DNA of 64,000 bases from Stipa capillata (lineage: Eukaryota > Streptophyta > Magnoliopsida > Poales > Poaceae). Below, piece by piece: positions 18,718 to 28,918 of this stretch. The stretch covers positions 558,001 to 622,000 of the forward strand of contig JAGXJF010002739.1 in assembly GCA_019208055.1 (NCBI GenBank). The letters run 5' to 3'. The first letter of the stretch is position 1. Each line of letters begins with the position of its first letter. A program made the translations under genes and the position numbers. The notes beneath the pieces are model-generated. The model saw only the letters and a list, made by a program, of their open reading frames with translations. It did no database searches and had not been told where the DNA came from.

Positions 18718-21352
18718 ATGGCTAAGGACAAGTCCGTCAAGGGGATGAAGTACACTTCGTGGGTTGGGCGCTCCACTGCTGATCAAGAGCTGATCGACGT
18801 CCTGGTGCGGGCCGGCAAGCTTCCCGCCGCTACTCAGGAGAAGAAGTGCCCCGGTGTAGTCCCCCCAGCGAACGTGAGGCGTGCCAGTGGTGATGGCAGC
18901 GGCGTCGTCGTCTTCGCCGCGCAGTTCGATGCTGGGCTCTGCCTGCCGGCATGCGAGTTCTTCCACGACTTCCTGGAGTACTACCAAGTCAGGGTTTCCG
19001 ACCTTCACCCATCGGTGTTCGTGAAGCTAGCGGTCTTCGAGTGGGCGTTGAGGACCATGTAGATGAAGGCCACCCCGCGACTCTTCGCTTGGTTCTACGA
19101 GCCTGTGGTCTCCACCACTCTCCTCGAGATGAAGAGCGGTGACTTTCTCTCTCGCATCGGCGCGGTGAGCTTCAGGAAGCGCGCACCGCGGAAGGGCCTT
19201 TCCGTTGACTACCCGGCCCAGGCGTCCAAGGGCCAATGGGGCGATTGGGAAAAGGCGTGGTTCTTCTTCCGCGACGACGAGAAGAGGTTCGCCCCTGTCT
19301 CAGACTCCTTTCAGGTGAGCGGCGCGGTGCCCGCTGACCTGTCCAGCACGGAGACAACCCGGATCAAGGCGCTCGGGCGTATGTCACGTCGGTTTGGGAT
19401 GCGCGACCTTGTCGAGGAGTTCTGCCTGCTGGGGATCGACCCACTCTCAACAGATTGGGACTTGGAGCTCGTTCCTTGTCCTTCGAGGGTGGGGGCGAGC
19501 GGATGTGCTTTTCAGCGTTGTCCTCTCCGAGAGGGTATGTCTTCCTCGCCTCATTTCTGATACTCAACTCCCCCACCCCTCCGTATATTTTATTGTCGTT
19601 GGCTACTCATCCTTGTTTGCCTTGCGACAGGTGTCGGGCTTCGCCACGCCGAGGACGCGGCATCGGAGCTCGTGGGGCAACTCATTGTGAGGGAGTGGAT
19701 GCTGCTCCAATCACTCCCTGAAGGTCGGGAGAACAGGGGGTGCACGTACTACAAGCTGGAGGTGCCTGCGCGTCCTAAGCCCCTGATTAGTGAGGAGATG
19801 TGTGTGGGGAGTTCCAAGCGTCCCCGGCCCAGCGACGCGGGGGAGGCCCCTTCCTCGAAGCGAGCGTCTGGTTCCCGTGTGGACAAGTCCGGCTCGTCCG
19901 CCACTTCACCGACTGTGCGAGTTCGAGGCGGCGCGGCTCCTGGCGACATCGTGCGAGGTGAAGCTACTCCCGAGGACGCCGCCATCCTTGTTCTTCCTCG
20001 CTTGGGGCCCGGGATCGGGAAGGGCCTCTTCGGTGCCATCCCCCCTGGCGGCACTGGGTGGGACGGCGAGTCCGCGCTGGACGACGACGATGATGGTGAC
20101 GCGGGTGACACGGAGGAGACGCAGACCACGCCCGACGTAGGGGTGGACGTCTTTGCTAGCGAGCTTGAGGCGGCGCTGAGGGGCCGCGACACGCATGTCC
20201 CGACGCCTCCCCCGGGGGTGCTCCACCTTGATTCTGACGACGACCTGATCGTCCTCTCGCCCCGAGTTGTCAACGTCGTGGCTGTCCCAGCCGAGGCGCC
20301 GGGGAGTGACGAGGAGCCGGCGCCAGCGAGGGCGTTGCCAGCCCCCAACTCCGTCTCGCACTCGGTGCAGTCTCCTGTGACATTCCTGGCAGCTACTGGA
20401 GACAGCGCTCTACCAAGGGTGGGGAGCACGCTCCGCTTGGTGGGGCGCCTCACTCCCTCGCACTTCACCGACACCGTAGTGGAGGTGGAGTTCTACCAGG
20501 AGGCCACCGAGCGGATTGCTGTTGCCGATCTGGAGACCGCGTTCCAGGGATTGACCGTGGGTCAGGCGTGCGACACGGCACGATCCTCCCTTTTGAAGGT
20601 AAGATAAGTTTTGGTTCTTCGGTCACTCGCTTGTGTGGGTTTATTTATCTGACTCGGGTTGTTCTTTGTGATGTAGGGTTTGTTCGCGGTGGAGCACATG
20701 TCGCGTGCGTGGGCCGCTCAGGGGCGGGTTGTGACCGCGCTGCATGACGCCGAGAAGTCGAAGGCTGAGGCGGAGGCACTTCTGGACAGGTTGCGTCGGG
20801 AGAACACAGAGCTCAACACGTGCTTGGCCGCTACCGTGAGGCGTGCGGACTCCCTCCAGACTTCATTGGAGGTGGAGCGGGGCCCATCGCTGTGAGATTT
20901 CTGCTCAGGCGTCGACCATGTGCACGGCACTGCGCGACCTGTGCGAGGCCTCCAAGGCTGGGGTCGACCCCTTCTCGGGCGAGGGAGAGGGGGAGACGGC
21001 CGGCCTGCTGTAGTGGGCGACGTCAGCTTGCGACGCTGTGCGACGTGGCGAGAGCCGGCGCAACGAGGACTGCGCGTTGGCTACCGCCGATCTCGTGCTC
21101 TCGTGCGTTTGGCATGTTGGGGTTGGTTCGCCGGGCATGCTTGTGCCGCTTCAGGGCAAGGCTCCTCGGTATCGTGACCTTCGGGGCTTCCTCACGGAGG
21201 TCAAGGCGGATTCAGGTGCCTTCCTTACCGTGTGGGCAGCGCATGGCAAGGCGTACCTCAGCGCCGTGGCGGATGCTCGTCGTGTTGCCGAGGCGGGGGC
21301 GGTGGCCTCGGTTCCTGAGAGCGCGGACGTCGGTTTCTGGTCCTCTCTCTGA
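18718..21352 (+). pseudogene. Antisense ORF of the Tat element, 'putative gypsy-type transposon' (Transposase_28-like) protein
   Basis: The gene runs opposite to gag-pol. Exon 1 starts at the ATG at 18718. Its frame continues past an in-frame TAG at 19060-19062 to about 19530, with small frame breaks near 19470-19500. An intron 19534-19630 (GTATGT...GCGACAG) joins exon 2 (19631-20599), and a second intron, 20600-20676 (GTAAGA...GATGTAG), joins exon 3. Exon 1 resembles the Transposase_28 family (PF04195) found in antisense ORFs of grass Tat elements, e.g. the CEFFHDFLEYYQVRVSDLHP and LVEEFCLLGIDPL segments. Exon 2 is acidic and low-complexity. Exon 3 is charged and possibly coiled-coil (KAEAEALLDRLRRENTEL). 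Function is unknown in the family. This copy is broken by the TAG and frame shifts. Confidence 0.65.
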
Positions 21353-21359
21353 GGTGTGA

Positions 21360-22195
21360 GGTCTCTTTAGCTTCTCCTTTTTTTTGTAGCTTTTGGCTGG
21401 GAGCGTCGGGTTTCTTTCGTCCGTTTACTTCTATGTCGACTTTCTGGCTTCGCTTAGTGTGATGAAGCTCCTCTTTTTGGTTGTGCCGACGTGGTCGTGC
21501 TTTTGGTACCTGATTTGTATGTAGCCCTGGTGATAGATTTATAAAGGCTTTTGGGAAATCGATGTCTTCTTCACTTTGACTTGTGAGCTCAAGGTTTCTT
21601 AGTTGTGATACTTGCAGGGTTTGCACCTGGTGGGGAGTGAGGTGGCTTCGAAACGCGAGCCCCTTGTTGATATGCGCACGTTGAGGGGTGCCGCCGACTT
21701 AATGGCGTTCGTTTCAGGCTTCATGCGGCATCGCTGCTAGTTGCTGGTGGAGGTGCTCGAGTTGGCTAGCGCGTGAGCGCGCCTTGGTGGATGTAGCCCC
21801 ACGCGGTGTCGTGTACGGTATTTGGCCCCTTGCATCCATGAGTGCTTTGATGGGTGTAGCATCGCATAGCCCCTCGCGATATTGCGCACGGTACTTGGTG
21901 CCTTGCCTCCCAATAAAAAAACTTTGCGTCCCTCGGCTTGGCGGGGACGCAAGCAGTTGCCTTACGACCTCGTGTTCTCTTCTTGCATTAAATAGTTAGG
22001 TGTTGAATCCGGGCTCTTGCCCTAATAAATGCGGATAGTACTTGGCGCTCTGCCCGCGACAGCGTGCGCGTCGGGTCGGTGTACTAATGTGTGTTTTGTT
22101 TGCTTATGTAGTGGTGAGTCCGTGTCGGAGAGTGAAAATACTCGATTTACGCAGGGGATGTTTCTTCTAGCCATCCTGAGGCTTTTGACTTGACT
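21360..22195. other. Tat element spacer between antisense gene and tandem array
   Basis: No coding frame stands out. Motifs such as GCGCACGGTA(C/T)TTGG(T/C)GC recur loosely at about 21810-22045, suggesting a very diverged repeat. The 3' end of the antisense transcript and the 3' end of the sense transcript probably lie around here. Confidence 0.4.
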
Positions 22196-22830
22196 TCTGC
22201 GGGGGAGGCGGGGCCTCCCAGCACACACGAGGATGTTCAGGCGCTCGGCCCACGCGGGGGAGGTGGTTCCTCCCGGCCAACGCGAGGAGGCTTTTGACTC
22301 GACTCATGCGGGGGAGATAGGGCCTCCCAGCGCACACGAGGAGATTTAGGTGCTCGGCCCGCGCGGGGGAGGTGGTTCCTCCCAGCCAACGCGATGAGGC
22401 TTTTGACTCAACTCATGCGGGGGAGGGGGCTTCCCAGCGCACACAAGGAGATTTAGGTGCTCGGCCCGCGTGGGGGAGGTGGTTCCTCCCGGCCAACGCG
22501 AGGAGGCTTTTGACTCGACTCATGCGGGGGAGGGGGCTTCCCAGCGCACACAAGGAGATTTAGGTGCTCGGCCCGCGTGGGGGAGGTGGTTCCTCTCGGC
22601 CAACGCGAGGAGGCTTTTGACTCGACTCATGCGGGGGAGGGGGCTTCCCAGCGCACACAAGGAGATTTAGGTGCTCGGCCCGCGTGGGGGAGGTGGTTCC
22701 TCCCGGCCAACGCGAGGAGGCTTTTGACTCGACTCATGCGGGGGAGGGGGCTTCCCAACGCACACAAGGAGATTTAGGTACTCGGCCCGCGCGGGGGAGG
22801 TGGTTCCTCCCGGCCAACGCGAGGAGACTT
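22196..22830 (+). repeat. 107-bp tandem array, about 5-6 copies
   Basis: Units begin GCTCGGCCC(G/A)CG at 22239, 22352, 22459, 22566, 22673 and 22780 (last partial). After the first, 113-bp unit the spacing is exactly 107 bp. A diverged partial unit precedes it. Units 22459-22779 are nearly identical, pointing to recent homogenisation. The array lies between integrase and the 3' LTR in element orientation, where Tat/Ogre elements often carry tandem repeats. Confidence 0.95.
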
Positions 22831-22900
22831 TTGTTTGGACAGGCACGCGACGTAGGCGAGTAGACTTCGGTATTCGCACCTGTTGCGGCGGTTTCATACG

Positions 22901-22902
<2 letters not shown>

Positions 22903-22929
<27 letters not shown>
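22903..22929. repeat. (TA)n microsatellite
   Basis: About 27 bp of alternating TA lie just after the 107-bp array. Confidence 0.9.
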
Positions 22930-22933
<4 letters not shown>

Positions 22934-23018
22934 AGATGACTTTAGCATTTGTTACAAGGATACGAAAAGGTCGTGACAAGACGACACTCCTCGGGAAATC
23001 TAGCGATGGCCGACAGAG

Positions 23019-23122
23019 CGGCACTTTGGAAGAATTTAAAGAGGGTAAGTATATGCTTGGACCGACGCAGCGGCACTTTGGAAGAATTTAAAGAGCGTAA
23101 GTAAATGCTTGGACCGACGCAG
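23019..23122 (+). repeat. 52-bp tandem duplication after integrase
   Basis: Two copies, 23019-23070 and 23071-23122, starting CGGCACTTTGGAAGAATTTA, differ at two positions (GAGGG/GAGCG and GTATATG/GTAAATG). They lie just downstream of the integrase stop codon in element orientation. Confidence 0.85.
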
Positions 23123-23181
23123 CGGTCTCGGCCACGGTTGGCCTGCAAAATGAGTGAGGTCTTCCCGAGTCCCTGGCGGCT

Positions 23182-25047
23182 TCATACGTAATATTTCTTC
23201 AAGTTGATTGTGTTCCAACTGTGCTTCAGCTCTTCACCCTCGAGTGTCTTCAACCGAAACGACGTTGGGCGTGACTGGCTGGCTATCTCGTATGGCCCTT
23301 CCCACTTGGAGCTCAGCTTCCCATCGGCTTCGGGGTTTGCCTTCTTCTTTAGGACGAGGTCACCCACCTGGAGGGGACGCGGACGAACGGCTTTGTTGTA
23401 CGCCTTCGCCATGGATTCTTGATAGCGTTCGATGTTGAGTGTGGCGTCTTGTCTCAGCGCATCAAGGCCGTCGAGGGAGGCTTTGCGGGTCTCGTCTTCA
23501 GGTGGCGTTTCGGTGCGAGAGGAGCCTAGTTTGATTTCTTCTGGAGTGACGGCCTCGTCGCCGAAGAGCAGCTTGAACGGGGTGAAGCCAGTGGCCCTAC
23601 TGGCAGCCGTGCGAGTTGACCACAGCACGTTGGGGAGCTCGTCCGCCCAGCGCCCTTTGGGGAGGTCGAAGAGACGCGTGCGCAAGCCGTGGAGGAGGAC
23701 GCCGTTAGCACGCTCGACAGCACCGTTCGCCCGAGGGTTGGCCACGGAGGCGAAGCAGAGGTTGACGCCAAGTGAAATACAGAATTTGCGGAATGGCTCG
23801 GCGTCGAATTGGGTGCCATTGTCGACTGTGATTTCACGCGGGACGCCGAAGCGACATATCAGATTCTTCCATATGAACTTCTGCACAGAGGCGGAGGTGA
23901 TCTTGATGAGCGGTTCTGCCTCTACCCACTTGGAGAAATAATCGACTGCCACAACTACAAACTTAGCGCCATGGCTCATGGTCCTGAACGGGCCAACCAG
24001 GTCGACCCCCCAGCGTGCGAGCGGCCATGAAGGTGGGATGGGTTGTAGGTCGTGCGCCGGAAGGTTCGTGCCTCGTCTCATCCATTGGCACGCCGGGCAT
24101 AGTTTCACCAAGTCTTGCGCGTTGTGTAGCGCCGTTGGCCAATAGAAGCCTTGACGGAAAGCCTTGGAGACTAAGGCGCGCGGAGCGAGGTGGGATCCGC
24201 ACAGCCCCTCGTGTATGTCCCGAACCAGCTCGGCTCCTTCCTCCTTCGAGATACATTTGAGGTACGGCGCGCACACGCCGCGCTTGTACACGGAGCCTTG
24301 GTGGATGACGAAGCCCCTTGCCCGCGCCTTGAGCCGGCGGGCCTCGACGTGATCTTCGGGCTCGGTCTCATTGACGAGGTACCGTACTATGGGCGTTCGC
24401 CAGTCCTGCGGGGTTATGATGTTCACCTCCGGTAGCCCTTTCGTCATAGGGGTTGTGAGAACTTCGTAGAAGGCACCAGGCGGCATGCCCACGGAAGTAC
24501 TTGCCTCTCGGGCCAGCATGTCTGCCTCCATGTTCTCGCCCCGTGGGATGGGACGAACAGTGAAGCCCGAGAAGTGCTTCTCCATCGCCCGCGCCATGGC
24601 CAAGTACTTGATCATTTCTGGCTCTTTTGCTTGATAGCTTTTGTCAACGTGTCCCGCGATGAGCTGGGAGTCGCTCTTGACTAACACCCGTCGGGCTCCC
24701 GCGGCCCGCGCTTTGCGTAAGCCGAGTAGTAGGGCTTCGTACTCGGCGATGTTGTTGGTGGCCTTGAACTCCGGTCGGGCGGCGAATGAAGTGCGTGCTC
24801 CATCCGGCGACTCGAGGACTGCCCCTGCGCCGGTGCCCTCGGCGCACCATGAGCCGTCCACGCAGACGGTCCACACTGGCTCGGCGTGTCCCGGGGGTGT
24901 TGGGTGCTCGGAAGCGACCCATTCTGCTACGAAGTCTGCGAGGGCCTGTGACTTGATCGCCGTGCAAGGGAGGAACTCGACGGTGAATTGCGCGAGCTCT
25001 GTCGCCCACTTCCCGATGCGTCCTGAGGCCTCCTTGTTGCGAAGCAC
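23182..25047 (-). CDS. Tat retrotransposon RNase H (archaeal type) and integrase, 621 aa frame
   Basis: This frame continues pol after a frameshift near 25045. Residues about 58-180 form the second RNase H, with VDGS (D64), AEYEALLLGL (E102/E104), SDSQL (D126) and EADMLA (D176), all active-site acids being present. Residues about 279-320 form the integrase HHCC zinc finger (H279, H286, C317, C320). The catalytic core has D349, D409 and E445 in DDX35E spacing. The C-terminal part (about 545-621) resembles the integrase DNA-binding region and has no chromodomain. The stop is next to the non-coding 3' region. RNase H removes RNA from the hybrid and integrase inserts the cDNA. The frame is intact from residue 1, but its link to reverse transcriptase is broken. 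Confidence 0.9.
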   Translation of the reverse strand: MLRNKEASGRIGKWATELAQFTVEFLPCTAIKSQALADFVAEWVASEHPTPPGHAEPVWTVCVDGSWCAEGTGAGAVLESPDGARTSFAARPEFKATNNIAEYEALLLGLRKARAAGARRVLVKSDSQLIAGHVDKSYQAKEPEMIKYLAMARAMEKHFSGFTVRPIPRGENMEADMLAREASTSVGMPPGAFYEVLTTPMTKGLPEVNIITPQDWRTPIVRYLVNETEPEDHVEARRLKARARGFVIHQGSVYKRGVCAPYLKCISKEEGAELVRDIHEGLCGSHLAPRALVSKAFRQGFYWPTALHNAQDLVKLCPACQWMRRGTNLPAHDLQPIPPSWPLARWGVDLVGPFRTMSHGAKFVVVAVDYFSKWVEAEPLIKITSASVQKFIWKNLICRFGVPREITVDNGTQFDAEPFRKFCISLGVNLCFASVANPRANGAVERANGVLLHGLRTRLFDLPKGRWADELPNVLWSTRTAASRATGFTPFKLLFGDEAVTPEEIKLGSSRTETPPEDETRKASLDGLDALRQDATLNIERYQESMAKAYNKAVRPRPLQVGDLVLKKKANPEADGKLSSKWEGPYEIASQSRPTSFRLKTLEGEELKHSWNTINLKKYYV

Positions 25048-26414
25048 TCGCCAATAGGGTATGAGGATGGTACTTGGATGGGGTGTGCCTGGAAGTAATG
25101 CCGAAGCTTCCTCGACGCCATGAGGAGAGCGTAAGCAAGCTTCTCTAGCTCGGTGTAGCGAACCCTTGCGCCTTGAAGCGACTCAAACACATAATAGACC
25201 GGGTGCTGTATACGGTCTCTTTCCTTAACTAGAATCGCGCTCACGGCTCCCGGTGTCGCGGCCAAGTACAGGAGCAGGGTCTCTCCCGAGGTTGGGCTTT
25301 GTAGCAGAGGAGGTGAAGTCAGGTATGCCTTGAGTTCATCAAATGCTTGCTGGCTGTCAGAACCCCACTCGAAACTGGACGAGCCCCTAAGGGCCCTGAA
25401 GAACGGAAGTCCCTTTTCGGCGGACCTGGACACAAATCTTCCTAGCGCGGCAAGGCGCCCAGTGAGCTTCTGCACCTCCTTTATGTTTTGGGGGGGAGGC
25501 ATGTCCAGCACGGCCTTGATCTTGGTTGGGTTAGCCTCAATCCCTCTTTTGGACACGAGGAAACCCAGCAGTTTACCTGCCTGCACCCCGAACACACACT
25601 TCTCGGGGTTGAGCTTCATCCCAGCCGCGCGGAGATTGCTAAACGTTTCTTCCAAGTCCTGCGTGTGAGAGCGTGCGATGGTGCTCTTGACGACCACGTC
25701 ATCCACGTAGGCCTCGACGTTGCGCCCCACTTGGGCGTGGAGCGCCTTCTGCACCAAGCGGGCAAAGGATGCTCCAGCGTTTTTTAAGCCGAACGCCATG
25801 CGTACGTAGCAGAAAGTCCCAGATGGTGTGATGAAGCTCGTTTTTTCCTCGTCATCCTTGGCCATCCAGACTTGGTGGTACCCTGAGAACGCGTCCAGGA
25901 AGCTCATGAGCTCGCAGCCGGACGTGGCGTCGACGAGTTGGTCGATGCGCGGGAGCGGGAACTCGTCCTTTGGACATGCCTTGTTGAGGCTGGTATAGTC
26001 GACGCACATGCGCCACTTGCCGTTGGCTTTCTTCACAAGCACAGGGTTGGCGAGCCACTCAGGGTGCAAGACTTCTCGAATGACTCCAGCTTTCAGAAGC
26101 TCATTGACCTGTTCGCGGGCCGCCTGCTGGCGCTCGGCGCACATCTTCCTCATCCTTTGCTTCACGGGGCGGGCGTCCGGGTGGACGTACAACTTGTGCT
26201 CGATGATCTCTCGTGGGACACCTGGGAGATCCTCGTGCTCCCAAGCAAAGATGTCGGCGTTGTCCCGGAGGACCTTGAGGACCTCCTCAGACACCTCCGG
26301 AGCAAGATCCGCCCCAAGGAGCGCGGTCTTACCCGGAGCATCGTCGCATAGGGGAATGGCACGCGTCTCCCCGTCCGGCTTCGGCTTCGGGGTCCATCGC
26401 CCCGCGCCCGGCAA
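24927..26414 (-). CDS. Tat retrotransposon reverse transcriptase and first RNase H, 495 aa frame
   Basis: Residues about 95-290 form the reverse transcriptase, with PVLVKKANGKWRMCVDY, SFLDAFSGYHQ (first catalytic Asp), AFGLKNAGA and the YVDD motif at 236-239. Residues about 380-445 form the first RNase H (LYLAATPGAVSAIL ... YTELEKLAYAL). The first catalytic Asp of this RNase H is replaced by Ala, as expected in the Tat lineage, where the second RNase H can supply activity. The last 40 residues after PIQVPSSYPIG are out of frame; the true continuation is in the 23182-25047 frame. The sequence is in frame with the upstream protease but separated from it by one TGA. Confidence 0.9.
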   Translation of the reverse strand: MPGAGRWTPKPKPDGETRAIPLCDDAPGKTALLGADLAPEVSEEVLKVLRDNADIFAWEHEDLPGVPREIIEHKLYVHPDARPVKQRMRKMCAERQQAAREQVNELLKAGVIREVLHPEWLANPVLVKKANGKWRMCVDYTSLNKACPKDEFPLPRIDQLVDATSGCELMSFLDAFSGYHQVWMAKDDEEKTSFITPSGTFCYVRMAFGLKNAGASFARLVQKALHAQVGRNVEAYVDDVVVKSTIARSHTQDLEETFSNLRAAGMKLNPEKCVFGVQAGKLLGFLVSKRGIEANPTKIKAVLDMPPPQNIKEVQKLTGRLAALGRFVSRSAEKGLPFFRALRGSSSFEWGSDSQQAFDELKAYLTSPPLLQSPTSGETLLLYLAATPGAVSAILVKERDRIQHPVYYVFESLQGARVRYTELEKLAYALLMASRKLRHYFQAHPIQVPSSYPIGECFATRRPQDASGSGRQSSRNSPSSSSLARRSSHRPSQTS

Positions 26415-26486
26415 GGGGTGAGTCCCTGGCCCCGTCGGGCCTTCTTCTAACTGTACGTTGTGGACGTAGCAGTTGACAGCTTGCGC

Positions 26487-26951
26487 TCATTCGTCGATCC
26501 TTCGGGACAAGTTTTGATCCCCACGCACCGTGATGACGTCTTGCGGTGCTGGAACCTTCATGCACAGGTATGCGTGGTGGGGTATAGCGCCGAACTTGTT
26601 GAGTGACACCCGTCCCATGATGATGTTGTACTGGTATGGCAGGTCGACGACATCGAATGTGATGTTCTCGGTGCGGGAGCAATTACCCGAGCCGAACGTG
26701 ACGGGGAGCTCGATGCGTCCCATGGCGGCGATTGGCTCGCCTCCAAAGCCCAGCAAGGGGATGCCTGGGGCTTGGAGGAGTGATGACGGCATGCCCATCT
26801 CTTTGAAGGTTGACGAGAACATGATGTCCGTGGAGCTCCCCCCGTCGACGAAGACGCGATGCACCTCCGCATCCGAGATCATTGCAGTTATGACAAGCGC
26901 GTCATGATGAGGGAGGGTGACCCCCACGGCATCTTCAGGCCCGAAGGTCAC
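26487..26951 (-). CDS. Tat retrotransposon aspartic protease
   Basis: The 154-residue frame contains VFVDGGSSTDIMF with the catalytic Asp at residue 36 (DGG instead of the usual D-S/T-G) and a downstream YNIIMGR block typical of retropepsins. It processes the Gag-Pol polyprotein. It ends at a TGA (26487-26489) exactly in frame with the reverse transcriptase frame that opens at 26414, so a single stop separates them. The frame upstream leads into gag through another frameshift near 26980. Confidence 0.85.
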   Translation of the reverse strand: MTFGPEDAVGVTLPHHDALVITAMISDAEVHRVFVDGGSSTDIMFSSTFKEMGMPSSLLQAPGIPLLGFGGEPIAAMGRIELPVTFGSGNCSRTENITFDVVDLPYQYNIIMGRVSLNKFGAIPHHAYLCMKVPAPQDVITVRGDQNLSRRIDE

Positions 26952-26976
26952 GGGTGTGGATGCCCAAGCAGGGAGC

Positions 26977-28814
26977 TCAGTGGGCGGAAAAAGAGGCGAT
27001 GTGGCTTATCTGTCGGGCATACGCGCGTCTTTGGCGCTTGGACGGGAAGGTATGCGCGTTGCTTCCTATGATGGCGTGGATAACACGGTGCGGGTTGATC
27101 ACTTGTACCGGTGCCGCGCCCTGGGGAAGGGGCGGTGGCGGTGGCAACTGAAGGCGTGGCTCCCTTGGGGCGGGAGCCCGTGCTGGGGGTCGAGCATCGT
27201 TCGTCGGTCTTGGGCGAAGCTGCTCGCGCGTCCTTCGGATCACATCGCACTCGGCGGTGGAGTGGTTGTATGACTGGTGTAGCTCGCAGAACTTCCTCGC
27301 CTGGTTGCTGTTCCCGGTCGCATATTGATGGCTCTGTCGGCCACGGTTGCCACGTCCTCCACCACGATCGTGGTTTCGCTCGCCTCCGTGGAGGCCCCGA
27401 CGCATGGGGTCACGGTCCTCGGGGCGCTCACGGCCCCGCGCTTGGTCACGGTCGTCGTCATGCCTGGGATGGGCGGGGGGACCGCTCGTCGTATCTGTCC
27501 ACTTGGTGCACGCCACGATGGCGTGGCTGAGGATCATCAAGAGTTGCCTTGGGCTGTCTGGTGGCCGCCAGCGCCTTGTTTCGCAGCTGGAGTTCTCCTT
27601 CTTCTTGAAGAGCGTATCTCTCCATGGTGTCGTACAATTTTTGGATGGTGGTCGGCGGGCTCCGGTCCAGTTTGGCGCACAGGGCTGGGTTCCAGATGGA
27701 CCTTCGCGCGGCGGAGCACGCTTTCGTCGGTGATGCTGCGTATCTGACATTGCACGTTGGCAAAGCGCTTGTGAAATGCTTGGATGGTTTCCCGTGGTCC
27801 TTGGACCAGTGCATAGTGATCCGCAGCTGTCACGGCCTTGGTCTTGTTTCCCTGGAAGCGCGAGTGTAGCAGCTGGCGGAGTTGCTCCCAGGAGTATACC
27901 GAGCCGGTGGAGAGCGTGAGGTACGACGACCGCGCTATCCCAGAGAGCTTGAGGAGGAGGCTCTTCGCCATGGTGGCTTCAGTCCCTCCCGCCGCAGATA
28001 CGGCGGCCTCATACACGCGGTTGAACTCGGCCGGGTTGGCGTCACCTGCGTAGCTCGGGAGGTCCGCGAGACGGAACTTGTGTGGCCACGGCTTTGCTTC
28101 GAGCCCAGGGCTGAGGGGACTTCGGTCGTCGGCGATGTTGGCGACTTCGTGCCTCGCAGCGTGCGTAGTTGGTGCGGTGATGTACTCGCAGGCATCTTCG
28201 TCGACGTCCAGGATGGCGTCCGTCTCGCGCAGGGTGGCGAGGGCCGCTTCGCGTCTTCGCCGAATTTCTGCCCGCAGCGCTTCCGCTTCCGAGGTTCCCG
28301 GCGGGGTCGCAGGTCTCGCGCGCACAACTGTCTCCTGTAGTCGGCGTCGCTGTTCTTCGGCGACCTGTGGGTTTGCTTGGACTTGCTCCATTGCCGCCGC
28401 GCGTCCTAGTGCTTGCTGGTTGCGAAGGGCGTCAGTCTGTGCCGTCGCAGTGTCGAGGGCCAGGCTCGCCGTGTCCACCGCCGCTGCCTGTCGTGCGCGT
28501 GCTTCGGTGGCTTCGCGTAAGAGCCCCTCCATGCACAGGCCATCGGTTTTGAGCGCTTCCAGCCCAGCCTGCAGCTCCTCCGCCTTCCGGTTTGCTTCCA
28601 CAGCTTGCCGCCTTAGGGCTTCGATTTCCGCCTCGCTGTTGGCAACCTGGGCGGAGGCTTCTGAGCCGACTACCTGTGCGTCGGTGGAGGGGTTGGGTGC
28701 AGTGTCCGCTGCGTGCACCTCGGTACGCGCCGTCCTTCGGGTCATTGCTCTCGCGCTCGCCGTGGCAGTGGCAACGGCCTTCCGCTTCGTTCCTCCTCGC
28801 TTCTTGGGCGGCAT
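26977..28814 (-). pseudogene. Tat retrotransposon gag, frameshifted
   Basis: The start codon at 28814 opens a 425-codon frame: a basic N-terminus (MPPKKRGG), an Ala/Glu-rich likely coiled coil (about residues 60-160) and the retrotransposon Gag domain (about 240-365, with WPHKFRLADLPSYAGDANP and QAFHKRFANVQC). Near 27720 homology moves to a second frame (NPALCAKL ... LYDTMERYALQEE). Near 27500 it moves to a third (26977-27750), which carries an Arg/Gly/Asp-rich region and the zinc-knuckle variant CELHQSYNHSTAEC. Gag would form the virus-like particle. At least three frame changes, counting the one into protease, disable this copy. Confidence 0.85.
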
Positions 28815-28900
28815 GGTTTGATCGTCCTACGGGTTGACGGTGGCGTCTTTGTGCTCCCGGTGGTGGCTGCGGTCTTCGTCACACGGCTTCTTGTTAGCTT

Positions 28901-28918
28901 CCCACAGACGGCGCCAAC
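28901..28918 (-). other. Primer-binding site
   Basis: Directly next to the 5' LTR (element orientation) the minus strand reads GTTGGCGCCGTCTGTGGG. TGGCGCCGT matches the complement of tRNA 3' ends such as tRNA-Asp (…ACGGCGCCA) over 9 bases, then diverges. It primes minus-strand DNA synthesis. The tRNA identity is inferred. Confidence 0.65.

Noticed and set aside
19749..20474. 241-codon minus-strand ORF opposite exon 2 of the antisense gene
   Set aside because: It is the shadow of the plus-strand acidic exon and is rich in Ser/Arg without a domain.
22196..22830. Regular repeats that could be mistaken for a CRISPR array
   Set aside because: Units are 107 bp with no unique spacers, in a plant retrotransposon. 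It is an ordinary tandem array.
23432..26421. Plus-strand ORFs of 100-170 codons opposite pol
   Set aside because: They are mirror frames of reverse transcriptase and integrase, whose motifs are clear on the minus strand.
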